Below are positions 5,623 to 6,086 of a DNA stretch of 6,086 nt, piece after piece. Below the pieces are notes generated by a model, which saw only the letters and a list, made by a program, of their open reading frames with translations, was not told the origin of the DNA and did no database searches. The position numbers and the translations under genes are program-made. The stretch is from Rhizobium sp. LCM 4573 (GTDB lineage Bacteria > Pseudomonadota > Alphaproteobacteria > Rhizobiales > Rhizobiaceae), in NCBI RefSeq assembly GCF_001854865.1, contig NZ_MDDW01000028.1, positions 431,936-438,021 on the forward strand, written 5' to 3'. The stretch's first letter is position 1, and each line of letters begins with the position of its first letter.

Positions 5623-6086
5623 ATGTCGCTGCGCCTCGGCACCTTCAATATCGAAAACCTCATGACCCGTTTCGATTTCTCTGGCTGGCGAAACCAGCTC
5701 CGGCAGGATCGGGTGCTGAGGCTTTACGACGTGCAGGACAAGGTCGTCTACCAGCAGCTTGAACAGGCGCGGCTGGTTGCCGAAACCGACGATACCCGCC
5801 AGCTTTCGGCGCTCGCCATCGCCGAGGCCGATGCCGATATCCTCTGCCTGCAGGAAGTGGACAACATGCCTGCCCTGCAGGCCTTCGAATACGGTTATCT
5901 CTACCGCATGATAGGCAACGGCTATCGCCAGAAATACCTCGTGGAAGGCAATGATTCGCGCGGCATAGATGTGGCGGTGCTGATGCGGGAGGAAACGCGG
6001 ACGGGCGAGAGGATCGAGGTGGTGGACGTGCGAAGCCACGCCATGCTCACCTATCATGACCTCGGTCTCTTCAATGACGAACTGGC
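5623..6086 (+). CDS. Endonuclease/exonuclease/phosphatase (EEP) superfamily protein, N-terminal part (truncated by window edge)
   Basis: The frame stays open to the right edge (154 codons plus 2 nt). It begins MSLRLGTFNIENLMTRFDFS and shows EEP hallmarks: TFNIENL with Asn9, ILCLQEVD (73-80) with the metal-binding Glu78, and RGIDVAVL (113-120) with Asp116. This superfamily contains Mg2+-dependent phosphodiesterases and phosphatases that act on nucleic acids, inositol phosphates or phospholipids. The C-terminal metal and histidine motifs (such as SDH) fall outside the window. No signal peptide is visible, so a cytoplasmic enzyme is likely. It sits 54 nt after the ATPase gene on the same strand with no terminator between, so it is probably the fourth gene of the operon. 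Together with the Pho box this suggests it may release phosphate from an imported ester, but a nuclease role remains possible. Confidence 0.85.
   Translation, partial: MSLRLGTFNIENLMTRFDFSGWRNQLRQDRVLRLYDVQDKVVYQQLEQARLVAETDDTRQLSALAIAEADADILCLQEVDNMPALQAFEYGYLYRMIGNGYRQKYLVEGNDSRGIDVAVLMREETRTGERIEVVDVRSHAMLTYHDLGLFNDEL

Noticed and set aside
4411..6057. Long minus-strand open frames opposite the ATPase and EEP genes
   Set aside because: Both plus-strand genes carry full catalytic motifs; the antisense frames show none and are explained by high GC content.
1..6086. CRISPR arrays, insertion sequences, tRNA or rRNA genes, attachment sites
   Set aside because: No regularly spaced repeats, transposase-like proteins, tRNA-like cloverleaf segments or rRNA sequence were seen.

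Overview
The window looks like chromosome or large-replicon DNA from an alphaproteobacterium of the Rhizobiales (Rhizobium, Agrobacterium or Sinorhizobium-like). The basis is high-GC coding sequence with strong third-position GC/C-bias, compact operons, lower-GC intergenic regions, protein sequences of a rhizobial character, and a promoter element matching the rhizobial Pho box. This is inference; no database was searched.

Layout. Positions 1-219 (minus strand) hold the N-terminal half of an RbsD/FucU-family sugar mutarotase that runs off the left edge. A 265-nt divergent intergenic region (220-484) carries several inverted repeats, the best being a 7+7 bp palindrome at 412-430. A PLP-dependent fold-type I aminotransferase of the LysN / 2-aminoadipate aminotransferase-like group follows at 485-1711 and is closed by an intrinsic terminator (1732-1765).

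A second transcription unit then begins. It encodes a complete Fbp/Afu-type ABC importer: a periplasmic binding protein (1862-2845), a double-domain inner-membrane permease (2858-4552) and an ATPase (4540-5568). After a 54-nt gap comes the start of an endonuclease/exonuclease/phosphatase (EEP) superfamily enzyme (5623 to the right edge, truncated). Spacing and overlaps (12 nt, -13 nt, 54 nt) fit one operon.

Main interpretation. Importers of this type are often annotated as 'iron(III)' transporters, but the evidence here points to a phosphorus compound. Upstream of the binding-protein gene lies CTGTCAC-N4-CTGTCAG (1800-1817), a 12/14 match to the PhoB-binding Pho box CTGTCAT-N4-CTGTCAT. A -10-like hexamer follows 10 bp further on. 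The binding protein shows no obvious ferric-binding tandem tyrosines in the C-terminal lobe. The permease is a fused double-domain type like those of putative 2-aminoethylphosphonate importers, and the downstream gene encodes a likely phosphoesterase. I infer a phosphate-starvation-induced organophosphate or phosphonate uptake operon; the substrate is unproven.

A further notable feature is a perfect 12-bp-stem hairpin followed by a T-rich tract (2880-2911), inside the first 18 codons of the permease gene. It may be an attenuator that sets a high ratio of binding protein to membrane components.
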